Assembly (NCBI GenBank): GCA_018340805.1
Contig: JACMZG010001908.1
Coordinates: 13,778,687-13,842,686 of the forward strand
Source: Microvelia longipes
Lineage: Eukaryota; Arthropoda; Insecta; Hemiptera; Veliidae
Direction: 5' to 3'
DNA length: 64,000 bases
Part shown: positions 1 through 10,570 of the stretch, in pieces
Position numbering within the stretch: position 1 is the first letter of the stretch
Layout of the letters: the number at the start of each line of letters is the position of its first letter
Made by a program: the position numbers and the translations under genes
Notes under the pieces: generated by a model
What the model saw: the letters and a program-made list of their open reading frames with translations, nothing else
Told to the model about the DNA's origin: nothing
The model's database searches: none

Positions 1-6
1 ATCAAG

Positions 7-41
<35 letters not shown>

Positions 42-60
42 ATTATATATATATATATAT
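1..60. repeat. (TA)n array at left edge
   Basis: Almost pure TA dinucleotides with occasional TT or AA phase breaks, cut by the window edge. In this window such arrays commonly flank foldback elements, so an element may lie just outside. Confidence 0.95.
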
Positions 61-1145
61 AAAAGTTCCCGTGCTGTGCGTCACCTGACAACCTTTCCGG
101 AATTCTAGCGTATAAATAAGAAGTTCGTGTAACTGCTTAGAAATTCTTTTCTACGTTTAGAATTACTTATCGGTGAAAAATTGCAATCTATAATGTTTCA
201 TCTATGTTGAATATTTTACAAAATAGCATAAAAATGTATTTATTATGATTTATTCATTTTGTTTGTTTTAATGAATTTTTTAGATATAAGCATCTTTAAT
301 TATAATTTTTATAACTATTTTTCTTGTGGAGGATCATAATAAGGGTGGAGGAGGTAGATGTTTTGAAAGGGAGGAATTTTCTGATCAAGAATATATATCT
401 AAAATATGTATTAGTTTATTTGGTAGCACAAGGGGAACAAATGTCTTTTTTATTATTTTCCATAAAAAGAGATAATAACGTAATCCAGTTTTTTAATCAT
501 TATTTGTTTTCTGTAATTAATCTTGAGTCTTAGAGATCATCCCGTTTCTTCTATTGTTTAAAAAGAATTAGAAAGAATAATTTTTTGTAATTTATTTTAC
601 AAAACAAAGGAAAAGAAAAGACAATGGAGTCTTAGTGATAAGGGGAGGGTTTGTTTGCCCTTTACGAAGCTTCCCTGTGTCGGATAGATAAGGAAGTAAA
701 GAATGGAAGAAAATAGGACCAAGTTGTTGTTAATGAGAAATGAACGTTGGCAACAAAAATATAAAGAAAAGTAAAAAATGTCAGGCGTTGCTTTTTAGGC
801 TTATTTTGTGAAAATGAAAAAAAAAATAAGAAAAAATATTTCTTTCTTGTGTATGACTTTTATATAGTAATGTTTTTTTACGTTTATATACCATTTCTTG
901 GGATGTTTCAGTATAAATGTGACTGAAGTCAACTAAATTATAAATATGTCCGGTTCTAAGCAAATCTTAGGCTTTTGTTTCAAAAAAATAGTTACCCTAT
1001 TTTAAACGTATTAAAGGAGTAACCGTACCTACAGTAGCTTCCCACTATGGGTAGTTCCCGCAGGTTGAATACTCTGATAGGTTAAAAGGCCTTAAAACAG
1101 ACATTTTTTTATTTATTCTTTTAATAATATAATAATAATATCTTT
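61..1145. other. AT-rich sequence, no gene recognised
   Basis: Short open frames only, none with a recognisable domain. I see no repeat structure beyond A/T runs. Confidence 0.6.
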
Positions 1146-1454
1146 AAAAACAGGTTAATTACAAAAAGTCCTTTATTGTTTAATTATTTAATAACTAAGC
1201 TTTCGACTAAAAATTACTCATCATCAGAGTTTAAAAATATAAATATAAAATAAAAATACAACTTTACAAACTACTTCATATTGCACCTTGTATGGTTGGT
1301 AAGCTATAGCTTTTTATTTATTTTTATTATTAGCTGTATTTTTAATTTATATTTATATTTTTTAAACTCTGATGATGACTAACTTTTAGTCCAAAGCTTA
1401 GTTATTATAATATATTAAACAATAAAGGACTTTTGTGTAATTAACCTGTTTTTA
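1146..1454. repeat. Inverted-repeat element with CTGATGATG motif
   Basis: Two arms of about 110 bp (about 1146-1258 and 1340-1454) are reverse complements, beginning AACAGGTTAATTAC and ending GTAATTAACCTGTT. Each arm carries CTCTGATGATGA, a short stem-loop, then (C/G)AAAGCTTAGTTATT. The spacer is AT-rich. It resembles a non-autonomous foldback; no coding sequence. Confidence 0.7.
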
Positions 1455-2203
1455 TTTATATATTTTTTTTTTATAAGTCCAACAAAAGAAACTTTTTAAT
1501 AATATCTTTATTTCATAAAATTATTACATTACAAATATAGTAAAAATAAATACACTTTTTTTTATTTATCGCTCTGTTTTAGTTTTGTTTGAACAATTTT
1601 TTATTTACAATCAATTTATTTTTTTTTTAAAACAAACATTTTTACTTGGAATAAAAAAATGCAAATTATTTTAAAATGAAGTCACAATTATAAGCTCAGT
1701 CCTTAGATAAAGAAAATATTTGTAGGGATTGGGAAAATGTTGCCACTTTCAGGCCAAAGGGGCGAAATGGGGATTTCTCTCGAACTGATATCCATTTACA
1801 ATTCAAATCCAAAAACTGTTCGTAGGGCTTAATTTTAAAACCTAGTGATAACAAAGTTTTCCAAAGTCCCCTGGAAAAACAAAGAACGAAAAATGAGGAG
1901 GGGAAAGCCGATAAAGTCAAATTATTATTGTAGTAGAGTTTAAAATGGTTAAACCGGTTAAAAAGTGATTTTTTTTGTTGTTAATCCAGCTTATGGGATT
2001 AAAATCGGTTTGTTGCTTAATCCGTATAAATTTTATTCATTATCAGATCATTATGCTGGATTATGGTAATTTCAATTTGTACTTGGAGATTTTGAAATTC
2101 AGTTACAAATTGAACAAACAATCATTGATAAATAATTATTTTTTCCACTAAATAGTATATAATTAAATCTAATCCAGAGTTAGTTTTCTGCCATTATCAG
2201 TAT
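1455..2203. other. AT-rich sequence, no gene recognised
   Basis: T- and A-rich intergenic or intronic DNA. No supported feature. Confidence 0.6.
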
Positions 2204-2211
2204 ATTAAAGG

Positions 2212-2765
2212 CAATGATCTTGAATAAAGGGGATGACGCATTAAGGAACATTTCTGACCCTATGGAAGTTGTATTAGATGGAGAAATAGGAGCAAACTTA
2301 CCTTCCTCTTGGTTATAATGAAAAAAGGCGCCAAACGCAGGTTATGTAGCAAGGTTGTCGAGTTTGCTTCTAAACTTTCCTCTGTGCTTCTCGTGATTGT
2401 TACATTTGTGGTGCTTGTTAACTCATTTGTGCTTATTTAACTCATTAATGCTTATTTAATTTGTGCTTATTAAATTTTGGACTATACTTTGCCACTTCAG
2501 TGAGTGATTATTTAAGCGTGTTTTGTTGTAACCTTCTCAATCAATAAACAATGGGAAACCATTGAGAGGTAAGTTAGCCTCTAAAATTTAAGACCTGCGC
2601 TGTTATAAGAATTGTTATCATGCGCAGTTTTTACCAAGCATGTGCAGTTGGTTTCTGACGCGTGAGTTTCGTGTTGAATTTTGTCTATTTTTTTGGTTTT
2701 TGATGGGGTCACTTTTTTGTATGGCAAATCGACTTAATCCGTCATCCCATTATTCAAAATCCTTG
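2212..2765. mobile_element. hAT-like MITE, copy 1 (8-bp TSD)
   Basis: A 554-bp non-coding element with terminal inverted repeats: left end CAATGATCTTGAATAAAGG followed by GGATGACGC, and the imperfect complement at the right end. It is flanked by an exact 8-bp direct duplication ATTAAAGG at 2204-2211 and 2766-2773. A second copy in opposite orientation lies at 56742-57253 with its own 8-bp duplication. TIRs beginning CA.GG with 8-bp duplications fit the hAT superfamily. No transposase is encoded. Confidence 0.85.
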
Positions 2766-2773
2766 ATTAAAGG

Positions 2774-3074
2774 ACAAGAAAATTTAATCGACAAAAAACA
2801 TAAGAAGACCTTTTTCGCGGCGAAAAAGACGAAAAGATCTGACTCAACAGATCGGTTTTGATGGTAAAATAAGTTTAGCGAAACGTATTTTTTCGTTATT
2901 AAGGTTATTACCTCTGAAACAAATTTAGGCATATTCCTGGGTCCATCCACCACACGAGCTATTATTTTATTAGCGATTTTTTTCAAAGAAAATTCGCTAT
3001 GAAGGGAAACTTTGTAAAATGAAGTTTATTTTTTATGGTCTTCTGTTGAAATTTCCCTTGTTATTTAAAAAAAA
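2774..3074. other. Unannotated sequence with a fragment of composite repeat D
   Basis: A TTTTTCGCGGCGAAAAA palindrome at about 2811 recurs in composite repeat D (23540, and a diverged form near 43715). No gene seen. Confidence 0.4.
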
Positions 3075-3826
3075 GGGTACGGGGTACCTCGAACTATTTC
3101 GAACTCTCTTCGCTCGTCCTCAAATTATACAAGTCGCCAAATTTATGCTGCAACACGTCTTCGGACTCGCTTAGCTCGTTCTGAGTTAGTAAATGCATAC
3201 ATTTATTCTCAGCGGTCACCCATACAGATATGTCCACGCTTAATACTGCTCATCATTTATGATTCAACGAAAGCCATAAATATACTTGTATTGAAATGAA
3301 ACTTTCATTTCCTTATTTTGGTTTCCTTATTTATTACGTAAAGGTGTATTATCGTCCCAAGTTTCGACTCAATTAAAATATTTTCCGATTTTTCAGACTA
3401 ATACTGATAATGAGATGAACTTGGCACATATGTTAGTCTTATATATGGCTACATGCGTTGCAAAATCTCAAATTGATGGTACCATATTTTCGCGTTGTAT
3501 GATTTTTGTCATTATTAGTCATTATTGCGGGTAATGAAAATCATTTTCCGATTAGCACAACTACACCTAAAGATTGATTTTCGTACAATGTTTCAACTCT
3601 CTAACAAAAATACTTTTGGAGCTAAGATGATAACAGACACACACACACGCTCTCACCTACATACAGCCAGACAAATTTGAGAAAACTACTCAGGAGGTCT
3701 TAAAAACACCTGAAACTGATAATTCCAGTGACATTCTGGTTTTAGATTTTTTGCAAACACAATACTTTACACTCATACGTACGGTATAAATGAGGAAAAG
3801 TATAAATATTATATACTCTATTAACA
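3075..3826 (-). repeat. Interspersed repeat with 5S-rRNA-like segment, copy 1
   Basis: On the - strand, 3272 down to 3203 reads as a diverged 3' half of 5S rRNA. The landmarks are a GATCATAAA..TTAAGCAG-like stretch (here ATCATAAATGATGAGCAG), GCGTGG, and GTATGGGTGACCGCTGAGAAT, the region that holds the box C internal promoter in 5S genes. Matching sequence with the same flanks recurs at 36755-37525 and, in part, at 18750-19232. The segment sits inside a longer unit that begins at a GGGTACGGGGTACCTCG terminus and ends at a GAGGAAAAGTATAAAT tail. It is a derived repeat, not a functional 5S gene: the 5' half is unrecognisable and the sequence has drifted. Confidence 0.6.
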
Positions 3827-4612
3827 GAATTACCACCGGTTTCTGAACTTTTGCATTCCCACGTATGTACGGATGAATTAATTTAGATTGTTCATCTGCT
3901 TAATTTTAAATTATTCTACGATATCGTCTTATGTCTTAAGTTTTCCGTTTAATATATTGTTCTAGTTCAACTCTATTTTCCTCTCCATGTAGAAACTTTT
4001 GAGTGATTTATATCAGAGAAAAATGTTTTTACGGATAAAGGTAAAATGTATGGGCAGAATAATTAATCACTATCTGTGAAATACAGAGCCAACATTAATT
4101 CCCAAATTTTAAAATGGACTCTATTATTCTCGGATTTATAATTTCCCCCTCCTCTGAACAAACTCTTAAAAACAATTTAATGTCTGTCTATAAATCAAAG
4201 TGTATTGTAAACAATCTCGTATTCTTTCCCAAAACATTGTGTATTTTAGAATATTAGGTAAACATTGTCTGATGTATACGTAACTAATAAATTTTCTCTA
4301 AAAATCTACAAAAAGGTTCGTCTAAAATTAATTATGAACTGGTTTAAATGATTCCTTGATTGTGGACATGTTTATGCTGGCATTAAGAGCTTTGGACTTA
4401 AATGTGACATTGACTAACCTTTTTATTAGGCTAGGTCTAATTGTAACATAACTAGAATGAGCAATCTTTTTGTATTTTACAAATTGAACGTTTTCTATCA
4501 AATTTTGCTGAATTTTCTTTCTGTGTATTTTATCTATCTATTTTGATAAATATTTATTTTATGTTTAATTATATTTAATAATTTACTCCACAGTTCAGCG
4601 TTTTATTTATTT
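3827..4612. other. AT-rich sequence, no gene recognised
   Basis: No motif, repeat or open frame I can support. Confidence 0.6.
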
Positions 4613-4835
4613 ATTTTATTGTTCGTTTAAAGCCTTGCGGCTTATCAGGGACAACCATTGCGGGAACAATCTCGGGTGGTAGTGATAACCGTTGCACTCA
4701 AATTTTAATCTAAAGTTGGCAATAATTTATTAGACAAACACGTACATAAAGTGAGAGAGAACCTGTGATACGTACATCTGACCTCTGTGGTTAACGACCT
4801 CAGCCACCGAAGCGGGTTTACCTATCAATATGATG
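4613..4835 (-). repeat. tRNA-like SINE, copy 1
   Basis: Read on the - strand it opens with a pol III A-box-like segment (GGTGGCTGAGGTCGTTAA near 4800) and ends in a tail whose + strand reads GCGGCTTATCAGGGACAAC. A second copy at 19430-19665 matches from head to tail, with a better B box. A tail-only fragment lies at 35777-35880. The internal-promoter layout and repeated 3' tail support a SINE of about 220 bp. Confidence 0.65.
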
Positions 4836-4916
4836 TACAAATAAAATTTTTGTGACTCTTGTATTTACTTTACATTCCTGTCCACCTCAATGGCCGTGAT
4901 AAGCACTTGTTTTCGG

Positions 4917-4990
4917 CACCGGAGTTCGCGGAACTCCGGTGCTCTCAGCGATAGCACTCGAGCTGAGAGCACAATCTGTGCTCTCAGATT
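4917..4990. other. GC-rich cluster of hairpins
   Basis: A perfect 12-bp stem with a 3-nt loop occupies 4917-4943 (CACCGGAGTTC, GCG, GAACTCCGGTG). It is followed by a second stem made of GCTCTCAG and CTGAGAGC with a 14-nt loop (about 4942-4971), then another copy of GTGCTCTCAG. This is unusually structured and GC-rich for the surroundings. Function unknown. Confidence 0.75.
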
Positions 4991-5238
4991 AGTATATCTT
5001 TCCGACCTTTATCTTCATCATACCGCAGAACCTTAACTTTTCGTCCGCTGGAGACGACGGAAACATGAATCTACTTGTTTCAGATGAAACAGGAACCAAC
5101 CCCGCATTTGCATATTAGCAGCCAAGGAAACCACGTAAAACCCTGGCTGGGTTGGCTGGCCAGGGTTTAAATTCAGGGGCTAAATTCAAGACCTCTCGAG
5201 TGTACAGGACAAGGGATAACCTCATATTAAGATCCTCC

Positions 5239-5304
5239 TCCGGCTAGATTTGAACTCTCAACCCCTAGGTCGAAAGGCGAGTGCTCTACCACTGAGCTAC
5301 CGGA
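5239..5304 (-). repeat. tRNA-like sequence (tRNA pseudogene or SINE head)
   Basis: On the - strand it reads TCCGGTAGCTCAGTGGTAGA, a canonical D arm and A box, then a seven-base anticodon-like loop, then a B box AGTTCAAATCT and CCGGA, which pairs with the initial TCCGG. The anticodon stem does not pair well and no anticodon can be assigned confidently, so it is more likely a pseudogene or SINE head than a working tRNA. Confidence 0.6.
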
Positions 5305-5309
5305 CTCGG

Positions 5310-6057
5310 TGCTTTAATTTATTAATGATGCTTGAATTATACTAAGAGTACATTAGATGTGACCTACTTGAGGTTGTTCCCGCAGTGTAAAGCCTTGAGA
5401 AGGCATTTATTTATTACATACAATCAAAGTTATAATAATAATAATACAATTATAATAATAATCATACAATTACAAATACATAACAAATTAGATAAAATTT
5501 TAATTCTTAAAAATCCAAAATAATATTTAAAGAAAGCAAAAATAATTAAATTAAGTTAATGAAAGCAGAAGTAGTGAAAGCTACCTAAAATCCTTAAAAA
5601 GTTGAAATGAGAATTGCTCATAATTTTATAAACTCATTAAAATCGTCTGCCATCTTAACTTTTAATATCGGGTTTATACAAATTCATTTTTTAGATAAAA
5701 GAAATATGCTTTTATATCAGAGTTAGAATTGTTTGTTTGCATAAAGAGGTTATTTTTAAATTTATTTCTATTCTTTCGATCTCTGATATGACATTAATAT
5801 GTTTTTAAAACAAGCTTAGTCATCCTTTTTTGCTTTGAAGTAGTGCTTTATCTTTAACAAGTGAGTACATAGGTGGGTACTGTAGTACTGAAAATAACAT
5901 AAAATGTTACTTTCCGACTAATAATATGTATTTTACTTAGAAAATATGTTTTTGCAAATATGTATTAAAAGAGGGATTATAAGGTTTTCAAAAATTAGTA
6001 CGTACCTTTTACGTATTCTATATACACTTCTATGAATAAATAAATAAGTACATGAAT
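5310..6057. other. AT-rich sequence with short ATA microsatellite
   Basis: A run of (ATA/ATTATA)n occupies about 5430-5480. Otherwise no supported feature. Confidence 0.6.
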
Positions 6058-6262
<205 letters not shown>

Positions 6263-6264
6263 TA

Positions 6265-8558
6265 CAGGGTGGAACAATTCACTTAAACCAACATTAAACC
6301 ATTAAAATCATGGTGAACACATGGTCCTAGACTAACGAAAATGGTCTCTACCCCTAGTAAGTCGACCACCCTGAGTTCAAATTCACCAAAATTGTTTGGT
6401 AATTATTACCCAAATGTGGTAATTTAATTAGCACTTTTCGTTTTTTATTGGTAACTTTAAAAAGTCAAATTAGACCATACCATGATATAGACTAATTTAA
6501 AAACTACATTATATCCTGAGAAATTTGATACCAATATCACAAAATTCCGGTAATTTTTTAACGAGCTATCGATCGACATACAAGACATAAATTATTACCA
6601 GCATTTTTGGAACAACAAAATGCGCCAACCTAAAATAATGGTTAAAGCATGGTCCTAGACTAACGAAAATGGTCTCTACCCCTAGTAAGTCGACCACCCT
6701 GAGTTCAAATTCACCAAAATTGTTTTGGTAATTATTACCCAAATGTGGTAATTTAATTAGCACTTTTCGTTTTTTATTGGTAACTTTAAAAAGTCAAATC
6801 AGACCATACCATGATATAGACTAATTTAGAAACTACATTATATCCTGAGAAATTTAACACCAAATATCACAAAAATTCCGGTAATTTTTTTCACCGAGCT
6901 ATCAATCGACATACAAGACATAAATTATTACCAGCATTTTTGGAACAACAAAATGCGCCAACCTAAAATAATGGTTAAAGCATGGTCCTAGACTAACGAA
7001 AATGGTCTCTACCCCTAGTAAGTCGACCACCCTGAGTGCAATTCACCAAAATTGTTTTGGTAATTATACCCAAATGTGGTAATTTAATTAGCACTTTTCG
7101 TTTTTTTATTGGTAATTAAATAGATTTTAGATATAGACTAATTTAAAAACTACATTATATCCTGAGAAATTTGATACCAATTCACAAATTCCGGTAATTT
7201 TTCACGAGCTATCAATCGACATACAAGCAAATAAGCCTATCATTGTGATAGTACTATCACAATGATACCGATAGCTCGGTAAAAAATTACCGGAATTTTG
7301 TGTTATTGGTATCAAATTTCTTAGGATATATGTAGTTTCTAAATTAGTCTATCATGTATAGTCCAATTTGACTTTTTAAAGTTACCAATAAAAAACGAAA
7401 AGTGCTAATTAAATTACCACATTTAGGTAATAATTGCCAAAAAAATTTTGGTGAATTTGAACTCAGGGTGGTCGACTTACTAGGGGTAGAGATCATTTTC
7501 GTAAGTCTAGGACCATGCTTTAACAATTTTTTTTTAGGTTGGCGCATTTTGTTGTTTAAAAATGCCGGTAATAATTTATGTCTTGTATGTCGATCGATAG
7601 CTCGGTAAAAAATTACCGGAATTTTGTGATATTGGTATCAAATTTCTCAGGATATAATGTAGTTTCTAAATTAGTCTATATCATGGTATGGTTCAATTTG
7701 ACTTTTTAAGTTACCAATAAAAACGAAAAAGTGCTAATTAAATTACCACATTTAGGTAATAATTACCAAAAAATTTGGTGAATTTGAACTCAGGGTGGTC
7801 GACTTACTAGGGGGTAGAGACCATTTTCGTTAGTCTAGGACCATGCTTTAACCATTATTTTAGGTTGGCGCATTTTGTTGTTCCAAAAATGCTGGTAATA
7901 ATTTATGTCTTGTATGTCGATTGATAGCTCGGTGAAAAATTACCGGAATTTTGTGATATTGGTGTTAAATTTCTCAGGATATAATGTAGTTTCTAAATTA
8001 GTCTATATCATGGTATGGTCTGATTTGACTTTTTAAAGTTACCAATAAAAAACGAAAAGTGCTAATTAAATTACCACATTTGGGTAATAATTACCAAAAC
8101 AATTTTGGTGAATTTTGAACTCAGGGTGGTCGACTTACTAGGGGTAGAGACCATTTTCGTAGTCTAGGACCATGCTTTAACTATTTTTTTTAGGTTTGGC
8201 GCATTTTGTTGTTCCAAAAATGCCGGTAATATTTATGTCTTGTATGTCGATCGATAGTTTGTTAAAAAATTACCGGAATTTTGTGATATTGGTATCAAAT
8301 TTCTTAGGAATATAATGTAGTTTTAAAATTAGTCTATATCATGGTATGTCTAATTTGACTTTTTAAAGTTACCAATAAAAAACGAAAAGTGCTAATTAAA
8401 TTACCACATTTGGGTAATAATTACCAAAAAAATTTTGGTGAATTTGAACTCAGGGTGGTCGACTTACTAGGGTAGAGACCATTTTCGTTAGTCTAGGACC
8501 ATGTGTTCACCATGATTTTAATGGTTTAATGTTGGTTTAAGTGAATTGTTCCACCCTG
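6265..8558. mobile_element. Foldback element A, 2.3 kb, TA-flanked
   Basis: A near-complete palindrome with termini CAGGGTGGAACAATTCACTT and its complement, flanked by TA and lying inside a (TA)n array. Each half is built from tandem units of about 330 bp: three in the left half (unit landmark GGTCCTAGACTAACG at 6323, 6651, 6984) and four in the right (7507, 7835, 8161, 8491). The two halves meet at a perfect 30-bp palindrome, 7238-7267. Small open frames recur once per unit and have no recognisable domain. TIR sequence and TA target fit a non-autonomous derivative of the IS630/Tc1-mariner group. Confidence 0.85.
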
Positions 8559-8559
8559 T

Positions 8560-8605
<46 letters not shown>
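8559..8605. repeat. (TA)n array, right flank of foldback A
   Basis: TA repeat starting at the terminal CCACCCTG of element A, so the element sits within one split TA array. Confidence 0.95.
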
Positions 8606-8606
<1 letters not shown>

Positions 8607-9353
8607 ACATACATAAGACTATGTAGACGTTAGATGACCTTTAAAATATGCGTTGGGTTTAGTGCTACTAAAAGGTTGGGAGGAAGTTAGAAAGGGCGTT
8701 CCCTACCTCTTGTTCTGCTATGGTTAGCCTACTATTGTAGGTACTCAGTACTAAAGTGGCCTCCGCAAGCCAAGGAGGCTCGCGAAGCGTTCCTCTTAAA
8801 GATCATTTTTTAGGTGTACAAATAAATTATGTCCTTTTATCTGTAATTATATTTTTATAATAAGTAATTGTTTATATGACACGTCTTAATCTGAATAATT
8901 AATGGTTCAGACAAGAACCTGATAAACTGTTTTTTTCATTGGTTATTAAAGAGAGTTTAAAATAATTAATTAGGGTAAGATGTTAAATAAGGGTTTGTAG
9001 GGTCGTTTAAAGAAGCAGAAAGGGTTTAGGGTTTGTCACTGAGAGCTGAATCTGTTAGGCCAGCTGACTCTCAAGTGAGGGTATTGAATAGCTATTAGGG
9101 ACTGGTTACTGACTCTAAGCTTACAGGCTTATAGGGGATGAAATAACGAAGCATAAGCTTATAGGACTGAATCCTGTAGACTGGTCAGAATGTAGCCTAA
9201 GCAGTGCGGTCCAAAGCCTGCAAGGGGTGTTAAACACTGTGCGGTCTCTGCGGCACTAATTCTCTTACTGTTAATTTCTCTGTCCCAACTCAATTGCAAT
9301 TCCAATTGGAAAGGAATTCAATTCATTAACTTAAAGCTTTAAATCAACACTGT
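8606..9353. other. Unassigned sequence beside retroelement remnants
   Basis: Less AT-rich than the surroundings, with a small hairpin near 8758-8790. It could include untranslated or LTR sequence of the adjacent retroelement fragments, but I see no matching LTR pair. Confidence 0.4.
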
Positions 9354-9545
9354 TATGTTCAGGCTAAGAATTATAGTTCTTAGGATGTCTGGACTTAAGG
9401 ACGTGTGGCGTCATGTCCTGAGCATTGTGTTAACTCCTCAAAAACAGTCTCCTTATCTCTTATCAGAGTTTAAACGAATTTTTACTAGTTGCGGAGTGCC
9501 ACAGGGTAGGATATTATGCCCTTTATTCTTTAACGTTTATGGTGA
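9354..9545 (+). pseudogene. Non-LTR retrotransposon reverse-transcriptase fragment
   Basis: The + strand frame contains SCGVPQGRILCPLFFNVYG, matching the GVPQGS.LGPLLF box of CR1/Jockey-type LINE reverse transcriptases. About 45 upstream codons are open and compatible with the preceding RT block. The S of the motif is R, and the catalytic FADD box is absent because the sequence switches to an unrelated - strand retroelement right after this point. A short dead fragment. Confidence 0.65.
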
Positions 9546-10570
9546 ATCAACGCCTACCATAATCCACAGCCATTCCGGCAAATTATTTGGTCTAGCTGGT
9601 TCTACCGGCGTTCTCATATTCTCAAAACAAGATACACAATTCTTAACCAACTGTTGAAGCTGCGTGGATTATCCCGACATCCACACCGGCACTAGGACTC
9701 TTTCGCGACATTTTCTATGCCTAAATAGCCCCGCGCAATCTATCTAGTGTCTCCTTCCTTATTCTTATTTCTGGGCTGACTATTCTTGGTAATCAGCACT
9801 CCAGTTGTTACCAAGTCACTGCGACATACGTGCAAGTTCCTTATTACATAAGAAATATCTTCCTTTCTCGACCAACTATTATTAATGTAGTCCCATAACT
9901 CAGAAGCTCGTTGTACTGCTTCCACATCATGCAGTCTTTGATCGCTCATAGCATGAGCTTGTCGTGTGGACAAGACCAGAAGTTCTTCTTATGTTATTCT
10001 TTAGCATGACTAACCTCAAACGTTTCCTTTAATAGCGCCCGAGGTAACGTATCGAGAGTTAAAACTTTCCCAGGTACAAGAATAGCCTCATAGTTAATCG
10101 ATAGCTGCCTCATTCGTTAACGCTACTACCCAAAAACGATCGCTTACTGGCTCAGACCCTAACAGAGCTGTCAAAGGCCTATGGTCGTTTTAAAAAATTA
10201 CTTTAGATTACCCAATAATGTACACCAAGAATCTCTCACGAGTCCAAGTTGACCCCTGAGCATCCTTATCGATTTGTGCATGTTTCTTCTCCGTTTCATT
10301 CATAGATCTCTAGATGAAATCACCTGGCCAACATACCTGTCTGGTATTTATTACTGCGCCAAGTCCACTTTAAAAAGCGTCTGCTGACACTCTTAGTTCT
10401 TTCTTTAGATCCAAGCGTGCACAGGTAGTTTTAATAAGCTTTACTTAATCATCTGAAACTCCCGATCATCACATTTTATCCAGCCATTTAGCGAGTCATC
10501 TTCACAAAGTAAATCCCGAAATGACACCGTCGTATCTATCGAGGACAAGTAACTATTCCTGTAACTGCCA
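9543..10570 (-). pseudogene. Degenerate Ty3/gypsy-type pol fragment (end of RT, RNase H, start of integrase)
   Basis: Read from 10570 down, short stretches follow the order of a Ty3/gypsy polyprotein. First comes an FRDLL motif at the end of reverse transcriptase. Then RNase H: VSADA and SGLGAVI near 10400-10350, HAQIDKDAQ near 10280, DHRPLTALLG near 10180 and LVPGKVL near 10070. Then the RNase H-integrase linker (9973-9740), and an integrase zinc-finger CVSC followed by VGVDS near 9610-9545. In-frame stops and frameshifts separate the blocks, so it cannot encode a functional protein. No LTRs were recognised. It abuts a LINE fragment of the opposite strand. Confidence 0.8.

Noticed and set aside
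2560..2580. Spliced-leader-like GAGAGGTAAGTT inside the hAT-like MITE
   Set aside because: A donor-like word only; no Sm site or snRNA-like structure was evident in either MITE copy.
5239..5304. Functional tRNA gene
   Set aside because: Anticodon stem does not pair and no anticodon can be assigned with confidence.
6566..6763. Recurring 65-68-codon frames in foldback A (also 7344-7608)
   Set aside because: Repeat once per tandem unit on both strands, decay between units, no domain.
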